DNA of 64,000 nucleotides from Carpediemonas membranifera (GCA_019828565.1 JAHDYR010000066.1:558001-622000); one strand, 5' to 3'; shown: positions 44,501-54,990, numbered from the stretch's first letter. The notes: generated by a model not told the origin, from the sequence alone. Program-made: numbers and translations.

Positions 44501-44748
44501 TAGAGAAGCTCCGCGAGTACCGCAACTGGCAGGTCACCTTCGTGCCTGCTGCCTGCACGGTTCTGGGCGAGACTGAGTCCCGTCTGACCGAGTGCTGGGT
44601 CGCCCGCCTCTGTGCCGCGATTCGCAGGCCGGCCCTCGTGGGCGCCATCCGTGACCGGGTATTCTGGTCCATCTGGGCGGACAACCAGACCGTCTGGTCG
44701 GACTATGTCTCCCAGTGCAAGGCCCGTTGGGCCGAGCACCACCAATAA
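41563..44748 (+). CDS. RT / CCHC / restriction-like endonuclease polyprotein, family B
   Basis: The longest intact frame in the array, 1061 codons (the GTG at 41563 is not the true start). It would reverse-transcribe element RNA at a nick made by its own nuclease. Domains by residue: central domain about 40-330; RT about 345-620 with PGPSGLSFLHLKLA, VDMSNAYGTV (catalytic D466), EGIQQGDPISP (from 515) and YQDD (551-554); thumb to about 800; CCHC knuckle C868-C871-H880-C884; endonuclease with VADLMVAGERDVVGN (D947) and VYVDFVV (D968). All key residues are kept. RT followed by a C-terminal RLE places it with the R2/CRE/Genie-type non-LTR elements, not the APE-type LINEs found next to the array. 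Confidence 0.92.
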   Translation: MSEFLSLAGVEGGEGERAEPETEHEARGDSANSPLRPPPQVDPAHRLTGWLDRTTIDAVRRSFDAHVPREDRDMWSTNDQVVATLTSVDAVRWLSRGQNGQNRMSRARWTALLEQVFAAHPRNRPSYAFPQGLKSFAPRFVAFMREGLGMPVDPALPAVPQPRTAQPARRRLTAPRPQPETILPELPEDLKFLPSPTEAGRIGKSKPSRKGAVSFVKGLINLLEALNEVPAQQKRRGLIAIMTHGQTVYKPAKKQVTLRTRTKERSAFTKASAGYYSSGLKILLSEDMDLSPTEVDEKLVELQAEPMADPRLFHPQQRAGALESYEVTPESVTWALDRLKADSAPGPSGLSFLHLKLAYRLRKHKFVAAVTPLINDIINGEPYTEILSHSRLVALPKGDSKVRPIAMGESLRRLAGKVLAHDVGLRIIGDGVCEGQFGLGESCGLDCMGDILKAAYAGGAQLCAVDMSNAYGTVSRQHLSEVAQAWAPVLLPYLHTMYAGGKMITPTGLVIPSREGIQQGDPISPLLFTLAMKPVLDQIRGEFQECRMVSYQDDAYLIAPASMPASRVDRFYDRMAEVCGRIGMRVNTAKCMVISAAGSPGAIQRVVNGRAVGIPVGDAHGEARAVDDVFSEMEMATARVVEMVETVGPSAASVALNMIRSCILAMPSAIYRAVSPIRHESRTSRFEQMLSRSVEHILQLRDGLEDKTRRMALDYGDYGLRMPIPSLVWKCAFLGTEHQLHQLLPDRSVHLDEALFTVEGAEEWPRTKDELYEMEAKKPQKQLTKYHRDAWTVQHRPSTPSDFNLDRNAATQALNDSSQRAAPAAGILRQEAALTPIELESKPVGSIFVPIARAHLDVAPFEEWPETCPLCQAQRCTWQHALSCPHTKGTAHTERHNHVRDAVSAVLTDDDVRGRPMARCQAEVALTSRHPRYQQADTEAPRRKVADLMVAGERDVVGNRVHEEVYVDFVVSLHPREAELEKLREYRNWQVTFVPAACTVLGETESRLTECWVARLCAAIRRPALVGAIRDRVFWSIWADNQTVWSDYVSQCKARWAEHHQ

Positions 44749-44946
44749 TCTGCCCTCCCCACAAAATGCCGGAGTCGCGACTCGGCTGACTCGGCCACTC
44801 TAGGCTGCGTCGTCCCCGAGCCCCCCTGCGCCTCCCGCCCCATCGCCGCATCGCATAACGCATCCCCTGCCCCTGCGCGAGAGTAGTTGCTCGAAATTCC
44901 GCGGAGTCGCGTGTTGTTCGGACAACCTGGGAAAGTAAATTCGGCC
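44749..44946 (+). repeat. Array spacer/leader 6 (198 bp)
   Basis: B-type 22-nt start, then the common block. A single T replaces C in GTGTTGTTCGG. Confidence 0.9.
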
Positions 44947-46063
44947 ATGGTATCCAGAGGAAAGTTGCTCGATTCGCCGCCGCAAGGCGACGAATCCTGC
45001 CATACATCCGATGAAGGACCTGGTACGTCTATTGACAAGCGATTAGCGCTGTTCGCTGCTCTTCTGCGGTGGATTAACGATTTCCATCCATCCAGCTCGA
45101 AGAACTCTTGGCCGAAGGATACTGAGGCCTTTATTGAGATCTGCATGAACAAAGAACGTCTATTGAGCCTTATTTCGGATTACAAGCGTTTCTTCACGGT
45201 GAGCAACTTGGTTTGGATAACCAACTACGTTCACGCGGCGACAAATCGCTTCGGCCCCGGCCACAAGGTGAAAGCTTCCCGCCGCGACGATCACGTCGCA
45301 AATGCTGTCGCCATTCTGCACGCTGCAGCCACTGATCAGGCGTTCACATCAACGCTCACCATCGAACGTGCGAACGAGGCTCTTGAGCGTATGATCGAGC
45401 ACGCCATCGACCCAGTGAAAGCGAGAAGGATGAACCTCCTTCAGACTGTCCGAGGCCCTCAGAGGACGACGTCTGTAACCGCCTTGGTGAAGCGGGTCCA
45501 GCATGCGCCCCGCCCAGCCAGCCCACCGAATGCGGGCATCGCCCGCGAGTATGCGAGGGCCGATGCCTTCGCCCGACGCCAGGGAGACCGGCCCCCGAGC
45601 CCCACCCCTGCCGATGCTGCCCTCACCGACTCCGCTGTCGCCCTAACTGGGCCGCAGCCCGCAGCCGCCCCGCAGGGTGACCGGCCCCCGAGCCCCACCC
45701 CTGCCGATGCTGCCCCCACCGACTCCGCTGCCGCCCTAACTGGGCCGCAGCCTGCAGCCACACAGCAGGATGACCGGCCCCCGAGCCCCACCCCTGCCGA
45801 TGCTGCCCCCACCGACTCCGCTGCCGCCCTAACTGGGCCGCAGCCCGCAGCCGCCCCGCAGGGTGACAGGCCCACGCGCCAGACCCCCGCCCAGGTTGCC
45901 CCCACCCAGCCAGAGGAGAGGAACATCGACGACACCGCAGTGTCCGAGTTCCTCTCCCTGGCGGGCGTCGAAGGCGGGGAAGGGGAGAGAGCTGAGCCAG
46001 AGACCGGGCACGAAGCCCGTGGTGACTCAGCCAACCCTCCCCTTCGCCCGCCGCCGCAGGCAA
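44947..46063 (+). CDS. Family-A N-terminal ORF with intact VNTR linker, unit 6
   Basis: Leader peptide, type-1 N-terminal domain (about residues 38-165), three full 31-residue linker repeats all in frame, and the acidic ERNIDDTAVSEF block. This is the cleanest example of the complete N-terminal half of family A. Confidence 0.78.
45583..45903 (+). repeat. 93-bp VNTR linker, unit 6 (~3.5 copies, all in frame)
   Basis: Three uninterrupted 31-residue repeats followed by the half-copy GDRPTRQTPAQVAPTQPEE. Confidence 0.9.
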
Positions 46064-47840
46064 AGCCAAGGCCCTGAACCACGTACATTTGTGTACACAG
46101 GCCCTCCTGGCGCTCTTAACCAGATCACGGAGGCGCACCCTGGGCCAGCATCATCCACGCCTACCCAGGGGTGGCTGAGCCTTGCCAAGCTGGATCGACT
46201 CCGGCATAGGTTCACCGCAAACATCCCGACCCACCTGGTCGAGTCTCATTGGGGCTCGGCCGAGCAGGTAAGGTCCACACTCACGACAGCAGTCCGGGTC
46301 GGAGAAGTGTCCGGCGGGCAGAATGGCGTCCACAGGATGTCACGCGAACGCTGGACACAGCTTCTCGAGGGCCTCTTCGCGGACGAGCCGGACAGGCGGC
46401 CACCCTACAGCTTCCCCAAAGGGTTCAGGCAGTTCACGCCGAGGTTTGTGTTCTTCATGAGAGAGGCATGCGGTCTTCCGCCGGACCCTAGTGCTGAGGC
46501 CCCGCCCCATGCCGGGCCCAGCCAGCCCCCACGGAGACCGAGAGCAGCGCTCCTGCCCCTGCCGCCGGCCGACCCTCTCGCGGGCGACCTGCCGATCGAG
46601 CTGTCATATCTGCCTCACCCCGCGGAAGCCGGACGCATCGGCCGGGCGAAGCCCTCACGGAAGGCTGCCGCGGGATTCGTGAACGGGCTGATCCGGCTGC
46701 TCGTGACCCTGGCGAACGCGCCGCAGAACCGGAAGCGGGAGGCGCTAGCCGCCGTCCTTCGGCACGCGCGGACAGTATATCGCCCTGGGAAGAAGGGGAT
46801 CTCCCTCCGCACCCGCTCCCCAGAGCGAGCTGCATACTCGAAGGCCGCCGCCGGGTATTACTCCAGCGCCATGAAGGTCCTGCTCTCTGAGGAGATGACA
46901 CTCACGCCGGGTCAGATCGACCAGAAGCTGGAGGAGATGCAGGCCGCCCCGCTGAGAGATCCCCAGACGCCGGCTCTCACACGCCGCGCCGACGCGCTCA
47001 CGTCCTTTGAGGTCACCTTCGAGGCCGTAGACGAGGCGCTGGGGAAGATGAGAGCGGACTCGGCCCCCGGCCCATCCGGGCTGAGCTTCTTGCATCTGAA
47101 ACTCGCTCATCGACTCCGGAAGGGCCAGTTGGTGCAGGCACTCCTGCCCCTTGTGCGCGACATCATTGCCGGCGAGGAGTACACGGGTATCCTCGCTCAC
47201 GCACGGCTCATCGCACTGCCGAAGGGCGAAGATCGGGTCAGACCCATCGCCATGGGCGAGGCGCTCCGGCGCCTGGCCGCGAAGGTCCTCGCCTCGGCCG
47301 TCTCGTCGCGTCTCCGTAATGACGGCGTCTGCCCTGAGCAGTACGGGCTCGGCGAGAGCTGCGGCCTGGACGTTATGACCGCGAAAATTGCGGAAGCGTA
47401 CGACGAAGGGCTCAAGGTCTGTGCTGTTGACATGACTAACGCCTACGGAACCGTGTCCCGCGCCCACCTCCGTGTGGTGCTCGAGGCGCACGCCCCAGCC
47501 GCCCTCCCCTATTTCTCCACCATGTATGGCGAGGGCAAGCTGCTGACCCCGACCGGGCACGTCATAGCCAGCCGAGAGGGCATCCACCAGGGGGACCCCC
47601 TGTCCCCAGCCCTCTTCACGCTGGCTATGACGCCCCTCCTCGGCAGCCTCCGGTCGCAACTTCCCAGTACGACCATCCTCGGCTACCAGGACGACGTGTA
47701 CGGGCTGCTGCCCCGGCAGGCAGACCAGCGGACGATCGATACATTCTACGCGCGTGTGGAGGCGGCGTGTGGAGCCGTCGGTATGCGGGTGAACCGACTG
47801 AAGTGCCTCGTCCTGGCGAAGACGGGGACACTGGGCCAAA
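46064..47840 (+). CDS. Family-A central domain and reverse transcriptase, unit 6
   Basis: Open frame with FTPRFVFFMREACGL, ADSAPGPSGLSFLHLKLA, VDMTNAYGTV, HQGDPLSPALF and YQDDVY. It is shifted by the seven-A run at about 47838. Confidence 0.85.
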
Positions 47841-47852
47841 AAAAGCGGACGG

Positions 47853-49202
47853 GTGCTCGGTATCCCCGTAGGCGACGACGCGGGCGTTGCCAACGCTGTG
47901 GACGCGGCCTTCTCGCGCATGGAGGACGCGCTCGTGCGGGTGGCCGAGATGACCGAGGCAGTGGGGCCGAAAGCGGCCTCGGTGGCGGTCAATCTGATCA
48001 GGTCTTGCGTTCTTCCGATGCCTTCGGCAATCTTTCGCAACGTGAGCCCGATTGGCCACGAATGCCGCACAAAAAGCCTGGAGCGGAAGCTGAGAGCTGC
48101 CATCGCACGCATCCTTCAGGTATCCGACGTCACAAAGATACCCGAAGAGCGTCTAGCGCTCGATTTCGCCGACTACGGGCTCCGTATCCCTCTTCCGTCG
48201 CTCATCTGGAAGTGTGCATTTTTGGGCGCAGCCCACCAGCTGCACGCCCTAGGCATCACCCGGGACATGGAGGCGGCGCTGTTCTCTCCAGAAGAGTGCC
48301 AGGAGTGGCCCAAAACCATCCAGGAACTGTTTAGCATCGAGGCTGAAAAGCCGCAGAAGACACTCACTACGATGCTTGCAAAAGCCTGGACGGCCAAGTA
48401 CCGCCCCAAGACACCCGCCGACTTCGGCCTAGACCCCGAGGAGGTCTCCCAGGGCCTCTCTGACTGCAGCTCCCTCGAGGCCCCCGCCGCCGGACTCCTC
48501 CGCAAAGAAGCCGCGCTGAGCCCCCTCGACCTCGAGCAGACCTCCTGCGACAGCGTGTTCGTCCCCGTCACCCGGGCGCACCTCAACATCGCCCCATTCC
48601 GCGAGATGCCGGTCACCTGCCCCCTCTGTGGCCAGCAGGACATCACGTGGCGCCACGCCCTCGGCTGCTCCTACCTGAAGGATGGCGCGACCAACGCACG
48701 CCACGACAGCATCAAGATGGCTGTGCACGATCTCGTGACCCAGGACGACCTCCGCGGGCGCCCCATCCCCCACTGCAAGCCCGAGTTCGATCTGCTCGAC
48801 ACCCACCCTAGGTTCCGCGTCACGAGCGCCGACGCCCCCACACACAAGCGGGCTGACCTCAAGGTCTGGGGCGAGCGCGACGTGGTCGGAAACGTCGTCC
48901 ACGACGACGTCTACGTCGACTTCTACTGCGGTCTTCACCCCCGCGACGCCGAGACCGAGAAGACCCGGGAGTACGCCAACTGGGACGTCACCTTCCTGGT
49001 CGCCGCCACCACCGTCGGCGGCGCCACGGAGTCCCGCCTGACCGCGGACTGGGCGGTGCAGTTTTGCGACGCCATTGCACGGCCGCACCTGGCGGGAACC
49101 ATGCGCGACACGGCCTTCCTGAAGGCCTGGGAGGGCAACCTCAGCATCTGGAGTGACTATGTCAGCCAGTGCAAGGCCCGCTGGGCCGAGCTCAACCTAT
49201 AA
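47853..49202 (+). CDS. Family-A RT thumb, CCHC knuckle and endonuclease, unit 6
   Basis: 450 codons including the stop, from VLGIPVGDDAGVANAVD to WAELNL. Contains the knuckle CPLCGQQDITWRHALGC and the endonuclease pair KRADLKVWGERD / VYVDFYCG, uninterrupted. Best copy of the family-A C-terminal half. Confidence 0.87.
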   Translation: MLGIPVGDDAGVANAVDAAFSRMEDALVRVAEMTEAVGPKAASVAVNLIRSCVLPMPSAIFRNVSPIGHECRTKSLERKLRAAIARILQVSDVTKIPEERLALDFADYGLRIPLPSLIWKCAFLGAAHQLHALGITRDMEAALFSPEECQEWPKTIQELFSIEAEKPQKTLTTMLAKAWTAKYRPKTPADFGLDPEEVSQGLSDCSSLEAPAAGLLRKEAALSPLDLEQTSCDSVFVPVTRAHLNIAPFREMPVTCPLCGQQDITWRHALGCSYLKDGATNARHDSIKMAVHDLVTQDDLRGRPIPHCKPEFDLLDTHPRFRVTSADAPTHKRADLKVWGERDVVGNVVHDDVYVDFYCGLHPRDAETEKTREYANWDVTFLVAATTVGGATESRLTADWAVQFCDAIARPHLAGTMRDTAFLKAWEGNLSIWSDYVSQCKARWAELNL

Positions 49203-49400
49203 CCAGGTCCCTGCACAGAAATCTGGAGTCGCGACTCGGCTGACTTGGCCACTCTAGGCTGCGTCGTCCCCGAGCCCCCCTGCGCCTCCCGCCCCATCGC
49301 CGCATCGCATAACGCATCCCCTGCCCCTGCGCGAGAGTAGTTGCTCGAAATTCCGCGGAGTCGCGTGTCGTTCGGACAACCTGGGAAAGTAAATTCGGCC
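49203..49400 (+). repeat. Array spacer/leader 7 (198 bp)
   Basis: A-type start, then the common block. It marks the switch from an A unit to the first C unit without any change in the block. Confidence 0.9.
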
Positions 49401-50920
49401 ATGGTATCCAGAGGAAAGTTGCTCGATTCGCCGCCGCAAGGCGACGAATCCTGCCATACATCCGATGAAGGACCAGGTGACACGAATTACCAGAAACTAG
49501 CGCTGTTCGCTGCGCTCCTGCGCGTAATGGACGAAATTCGTCAGCACTGCCCGAAAGGCTCGTGGCCGAAGAACGCTGAGGCCTTCATCGAGGTTTGTAT
49601 GAACAAAGATCGTTTATTGCGCCTTGTGACGGACAACAAACGCTTCTTCACGATCAACAACCTTTCTTTGATCACGGACTACGTTCATGCGGCCACAAAC
49701 CGCTTCGGGCCAGGCCATAAGCCGAAGGCATCCCGCCGTGATGACCACATCGCCAATGCCACTTCACTTCTTCACGCCGCAGCCACCAACCAGGTGTTCA
49801 CTGCTACGATCTCGATTGATCGTGCCAACGAGGCCCTCGAGCGCGTGATACGGGGCAGAAGGACCGATGAGCAGCTCATGAGGGAGCACCCTCGTCCGCT
49901 CCGCCCGTCCGAGATCGCCGCTCGCCGCGCCAAGACCGGGCGTCAGTCATACGCCCAACTGATCAGCCGTGTCGAGGAGGCCCGCCCGGCAAGCCCTGCG
50001 CGAGACCGCACTGCCTTCCTCGAGGCAGAAGCATACGCGTGTCGCGTAGCTGCTGGCCGCGCAGACCGTCAACAGCAGGGTGATAGGCCCCCGAGCCCCA
50101 CCCCTGCCGATGCTGCCCCCACCGACTCCGCTGCCGCCCTAACTGGGCCGCAGCCCGCAGCCGCCCAGCGGGATGACCGGTCTACCGAGCCCCACCCCTG
50201 CCCAGGCTGCCCCCACCGACTCCGCTGCCGCCCTAACTGGGCCGCAGCCTGCAACCGCCCCAGCGGGATGACCGGTCTACCGAGCCCCACCCCTGCCCAG
50301 GTTGCCCCCACCGACTCCGCTGCCGCCCTAACTGGGCCGCAGCCCGCAGCCGCCCCGCAGGGTGACAGGCCCACGCGCCAGACCCCCGCCCAGGTTGCCC
50401 CCACCCAGCCAGAGGAGAGGAACATCGACGACACCGCAGTGTCCGAGTTCCTCTCCCTGGCGGGCGTCGAAGGCGGGGAAGGGGAGAGAGCTGAGCCAGA
50501 GACCGGGCACGAAGCCCGTGGTGACTCAGCCAACCCTCCCCTTCGCCCGCCGCCGCAGGCAAGCCAAGGCCCTGAACCACGTACATTTGTGTACACAGGC
50601 CCTCCTGGCGCTCTTAACCAGATCACGGAGGCGCACCCTGGGCCAGCATCATCCACGCCTACCCAGGGGTGGCTGAGCCTTGCCAAGCTGGATCGACTCC
50701 GGCATAGGTTCACCGCAAACATCCCGACCCACCTGGTCGAGTCTCACTGGGGCTCGGCCGAGCAGGTAAGGTCCACACTCACGACAGCAGTCCGGGTCGG
50801 AGAAGTGTCCGGCGGGCAGAATGGCGTCCACAGGATGTCACGTGAACGCTGGACACAGCTTCTCGAGGGCCTCTTCGCGGACGAGCCGGACAGGCGGCCA
50901 CCCTACAGCTTCCCCGAAAG
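49401..50920 (+). CDS. Type-2 N-terminal and A-like central ORF, unit 7
   Basis: About 507 codons. Two compensating shifts inside the linker (about 50189 and 50260) change the reading of one repeat but restore the frame, so the leader, type-2 domain, acidic block and central domain are all read in one frame up to PPYSFP. Confidence 0.7.
50079..50402 (+). repeat. 93-bp VNTR linker, unit 7 (~3.5 copies)
   Basis: Mixture of the GDRPPSPTP and RDDRST repeat variants, ending in the common half-copy. Confidence 0.85.
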
Positions 50921-51370
50921 GGTTCCGCGAGTTCACACCAAGGTTGGTCTACTTCATGAGGGAGGCCTGCGGACTCCGGCAGGACCCCACAACCGGTGGT
51001 CCACCGCACACCAGACCCAGTCTGACCCAGCGGAGACCGAGAGCCGCACTCCTCCCCATGCCACCAACTGACCCCATCGCAGGCGACCTGCCCCTCGAAC
51101 TGGCGTTCCTTCCCCATCCAGCTGAAGCCGGCCGTATCGGCCGATCAAAGCCATCGCGAAAGGCGGCAGCCAGGTTTGTGAACGGGCTGATCCAGCTGCT
51201 CGTGGCCCTTGCCAACGCCCCGGAGAGTCGGAAGCGAGAGGCGCTAGCCGCCGTCCTTCGGCACGCGCGGACCGTATACCGCCCTGGGAAGAAGGGCGTT
51301 TTCTCTCCGGGCCCGCTCTCCGGAGCGAGCTGCATACTCGAAGGCCGCCGCAGGGTACTATTCAAGCGCC

Positions 51371-53027
51371 ATGAAGGTCCTGCTTTCGGCGGAAATGACA
51401 CTGACACCGGGAGAGATCGACCAGAAGCTGGAGGAAATGCAGGCCACCCCACTTCACGATCCCCAGACACCGGCACTCACACCCCACACCGACGCACTGA
51501 CGTCCTTTGAGATCACGTTCGAGGCGGTTGACGAAGCCCTAGGAAGGATGAGGGCGGACTCGGCACCGGGCCCATCCGGGCTGAGCTTCTTGCATCTCAA
51601 ACTGGCCCACAGACTGCGGAAAGGCAAGCTTGTCCAGGCGCTGCTACCTCTCGTGAGAGATATCATCGCAGGAGAGGAGTACACAAGCATCCTCGCGCAC
51701 GCACGGCTCATCGCGCTACCAAAGGGCCAAGATCGCGTCAGACCCATCGCTATGGGCGAGTCTCTCCGACGCCTTGCCGCGAAGGTCCTTGCCTCAGCCG
51801 TCTCGGCCCGCCTCCGGGACGATGGGGTCTGCCCAGAGCAGTATGGGCTGGGTGAGAGCTGCGGCCTGGACATCATGACCAACAAGATCGCCGAGGCCTA
51901 CGAGTCGGGCCACAAGGTCTGTGCTGTGGACATGTCCAATGCGTATGGCACAGTGTCCCGGGCTCACCTTCATGCAGTACTGCAGGCCTATGCCCCAGCC
52001 GCACTCCCATACTTCACTACGATGTACAGAGAGGGCAAGCTGCTTACGCCGACTGGCAAGGTCATTGACAGCCGCGAGGGCATCCACCAGGGTGACCCGC
52101 TCTCGCCCGCACTCTTCACGCTGGCAATGATGCCCATCCTGAAGAGCCTCCGGTCTCAGCTCCCGAGCGCCACCATTCTCGGGTACCAAGATGACTTGTA
52201 CGGTCTCTTGCCCGCCCACGCGGACCAACGCTCGATAGAGACGTTCTACGTGCGAGTGGAAGCAGCATGCAAGGCCGTTGGTATGCGCGTCAACAGGCAG
52301 AAGTGCCTCATCCTGACGAAGGCCGGATCACTTGGCAGACGGAGCGGACGCGCGTTGGGAATCCCTGTAGGAGACGACGCCGGCATCTCCCAGGCAGTGG
52401 ATGATATCTTCACGCGCATGGAGGAGGCGCTCGAACGCGTCGCAGAAATGACGGAGACCGTGGGGCCAAAAGCAGCCGCCGTAGCGATCAACATGATCAG
52501 GTCATGCGTTCTACCGATGGCTTCAGCAGTATTTCGCAACGTGAGCCCGATCGGGCACGAATGCCGAACCAAAAGGCTCGAACACACGCTGAGAACCGTT
52601 ATCGGCCGCATACTTCAAGAAACGGACGTTTCAAATATCCCAAAAGAGCGCCTTGCACTTGATTATGATGACTACGGGCTTCGGATTCCACTTCCCTCTC
52701 TCATTTGGCAATGTGCGTTTTTAGGAGCAGCGCACCAGCTGCACGCCCTAGGCATCACAAGGGCCATGGAGGAGGAGCTATTCGCTCCCAATGGGTGCCA
52801 GAGGTGGCCCAAGACCACCCAGGACCTGTTCGACATCGAGGCTGAAAAGCCACAGAAGAACCTCACAACGATGTTGGCAGAGACCTGGACGGCCAATTAC
52901 CGCCCCAAGACACCCCACGACTTCAGTCTAGACCCCGAGGAGGTCTCCCAGGGCCTCACCGACTGCAGCTCCCTCACCGCACCCGCCGCCGGAATCCTCA
53001 GGAAGGAGGCCAGCCTGAGCCCCCCTG
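51371..53027 (+). CDS. Family-C reverse transcriptase ORF, unit 7
   Basis: Open frame that starts at an ATG (MKVLLSAEMTLTPG) shortly after the shared T-run shift and covers the whole RT: ADSAPGPSGLSFLHLKLA, LIALPKGQDRVRPIAMG, VDMSNAYGTV, HQGDPLSPALF, YQDDLY, MRVNRQKCLIL and the thumb to GILRKEASLSP. It is diverged from family A throughout, mostly at third positions, with all catalytic residues kept. That pattern suggests past purifying selection on the protein. Confidence 0.87.
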
Positions 53028-53105
53028 GACCTCGAGCACGTCTCATGCGACAGCGCGTTCGTCCCAATCGCCCGGGCACACCTCAATGTCGCCCCATTCC
53101 GCGAA

Positions 53106-53702
53106 ATGCCGGTCACATGTCCCCTTTGTGGCCAGCAGGATGTCACGTGGCGCCACGCCTTAGGGTGCGCCCACCTCAAGGAAGGCGCCATTACCGCACG
53201 CCACGACCACGTTAAGATGGCTGTGCACGACCTGGTAGCCCAGGACGACCTACGCGGGCGGCCCATTCCCCGTTGCCGTCCAGAGGTCGACCTCCGCGAC
53301 ACACACCCACAGTTCCGTGTCACCAACGCCGCAGCGCCCACACACAAGCGGGCCGACCTCAAGGTCTGGGGCGAGCGCGACGTGGTCGGAAACGCGGTAC
53401 ACGATGATGTATACGTGGACTTCTACTGCGGGCTGCACCCCCGCGACGCCGAGCTCGAGAAGACCAAGGAGTACGCCAACTGGGACGTCACCTTCCTGGT
53501 CGCCGCCACCACCGTCGGCGGCGCCACGGAGTCCCGCCTGACCGCGGACTGGGCGGTGCAGTTTTGCGACGCCATCGCACGGCCGCACCTGGCGGGAACC
53601 ATGCGCGACCTGGTCTTCCTCAAGACTTGGGAGGGCAACATGACCGTCTGGAGCGACTACGTCACTCAGTGCAAGGCCCGCTGGGCCGAACTTCGCCCCT
53701 AA
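53106..53702 (+). CDS. Family-C CCHC knuckle and endonuclease, unit 7
   Basis: MPVTCPLCGQQDVTWRHALGC followed by KRADLKVWGERDVVGN and VYVDFYCGLHPRD, ending WAELRP. 198 residues, uninterrupted, but in a different frame from the RT ORF because of the extra C near 53027. Confidence 0.8.
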   Translation: MPVTCPLCGQQDVTWRHALGCAHLKEGAITARHDHVKMAVHDLVAQDDLRGRPIPRCRPEVDLRDTHPQFRVTNAAAPTHKRADLKVWGERDVVGNAVHDDVYVDFYCGLHPRDAELEKTKEYANWDVTFLVAATTVGGATESRLTADWAVQFCDAIARPHLAGTMRDLVFLKTWEGNMTVWSDYVTQCKARWAELRP

Positions 53703-53898
53703 TCGCCTCACCAGAAATGTGCCGGAGTCGCGACTCGGCTGACTCGGCCACTCTAGGCTGCGTCGTCCCCGAGCCCCCCTGCGCCTCCCGCCCCATCGCC
53801 GCATCGCATAACGCATCCCCTGCCCCTGCGCGAGAGTGGTTACCCCAAGTTCCGCGGAGTCGCGTGTCGTTCGGACAACCTGGGAAGTAAATTCGGCC
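53703..53898 (+). repeat. Array spacer/leader 8 (196 bp)
   Basis: C-type 21-nt start (TCGCCTCACCAGAAATGTGC...), then the common block. TGGTTACCCCAAGTTCC replaces the TAGTTGCTCGAAATTCC of the A/B spacers. Confidence 0.9.
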
Positions 53899-54576
53899 AT
53901 GGTATCCAGAGGAAAGTTGCTCGATTCGCCGCCGCAAGGCGACGAATCCTGCCATACATCCGATGAAGGACCAGGTGACACGAATTACCAGAAACTAGCG
54001 CTGTTCGCTGCGCTCCTGCGCGTAATGGACGAAATTCGTCAGCACTGCCCGAAAGGCTCGTGGCCGAAGACCGCTGAGGCCTTCATCGAGGTTTGTATGA
54101 ACAAAGATCGTTTATTGCGCCTTGTGACGGACAACAAACGCTTCTTCACGATCAACAACCTTTCTTTGATCACGGACTACGTTCATGCGGCCACAAACCG
54201 CTTCGGGCCAGGCCATAAGCCGAAGGCATCCCGCCGTGATGACCACATCGCCAATGCCACTTCACTTCTTCACGCCGCAGCCACCAACCAGGTGTTCACT
54301 GCTACGATCTCGATTGATCGTGCCAACGAGGCCCTCGAGCGCGTGATACGGGGCAGAAGGACCGATGAGCAGCTCATGAGGGAGCACCCTCGTCCGCTCC
54401 GCCCGTCCGAGATCGCCGCTCGCCGCGCCAAGACCGGGCGTCAGTCATACGCCCAACTGATCAGCCGTGTCGAGGAGGCCCGCCCGGCAAGCCCTGCGCG
54501 AGACCGCACTGCCTTCCTCGAGGCAGAAGCATACGCGTGTCGCGTAGCTGCTGGCCGCGCAGACCGTCAACAGCAG

Positions 54577-54990
54577 GGTGATAGGCCCCCGAGCCCCACC
54601 CCTGCCCAGGTTGCCCCCACCGACTCCGCTGCCGCCCTAACTGGGCCGCAGCCCGCAGCCGCCCAGCGGGATGACCGGTCTACCGACACCACCCCTGCCC
54701 AGGCTGCCCCCACCGACTCCGCTGCCGCCCTAACTGGGCCGCAGCCTGCAACCGCCCCGCAGGGTGATAGGCCCCCGAGCCCCACCCCCTGCCCAGGTTG
54801 CCCCCACCGACTCCGCTGCCGCCCTAACTGGGCCGCAGCCCGCAGCCGCCCAGCGGGATGACCGGTCTACCGACACCACCCCTGCCCAGGCTGCCCCCAC
54901 CGACTCCGCTGTCGCCCTAACTGGGCCGCAGCCCGCAGCCGCCCCGCAGGGTGACAGGCCCACGCGCCAGACCCCCGCCCAGGTTGCCCC
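54577..54990 (+). repeat. 93-bp VNTR linker, unit 8 (~4.5 copies)
   Basis: Alternating GDRPPSPTP and RDDRSTDTTP variants; one more copy than unit 7. Confidence 0.85.

Larger units (their letters stand above)
40527..44748 (+). mobile_element. Array unit 5, family B, nearly intact
   Basis: This is the best-preserved unit. The frame from ATG 40527 is open through the leader, a chimeric N-terminal region and the linker to about 41470, where one extra base in CAGTCCCGCAGC shifts it. The next frame, open from 41563 to TAA 44748, covers everything to the end (WAEHHQ). The first ~40 residues follow the A-type text (GTSIDKRLALFAALLR) and then switch to the type-2 domain (VMDEIRQHCPKGSWP), so even this unit is a recombinant. 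A single-base difference therefore separates it from one continuous protein of about 1400 residues. It is followed immediately by the next spacer, with no poly(A) or other tail. Confidence 0.92.
44947..49202 (+). mobile_element. Array unit 6, family A, two indels from intact
   Basis: Type-1 N-terminal domain and A-type RT, ending WAELNL at TAA 49202. The frame from ATG 44947 is open through a clean 3.5-copy linker to about 46063, where an extra A (GCAAAGCC for GCAAGCC) shifts it. The next part is open to an A run of seven bases at about 47840, and the last part is open from about 47853 to the stop. Only these two homopolymer differences prevent a continuous frame. It shares the variant TCCATCCATCC near 45085 with unit 3, and like unit 3 it follows a B unit. 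Confidence 0.92.
49401..53702 (+). mobile_element. Array unit 7, family C
   Basis: The leader continues as GPGDTNYQKLALFAALLRVMDEIRQ into the type-2 N-terminal domain. After the linker the sequence is A-like up to PPYSFP (about 50920), then switches to C-type (REFTPRLVYFMREACGLRQDP). An extra C at about 50918 shifts the frame, as does an extra T at about 51302 that all three C units share. The RT frame is open from 51371 to about 53027 (extra C), and the rest from 53106 to TAA 53702 (WAELRP). RT motifs: VDMSNAYGTV, HQGDPLSPALF, YQDDLY. From about 53340 the endonuclease text again becomes almost identical to family A. Confidence 0.9.
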
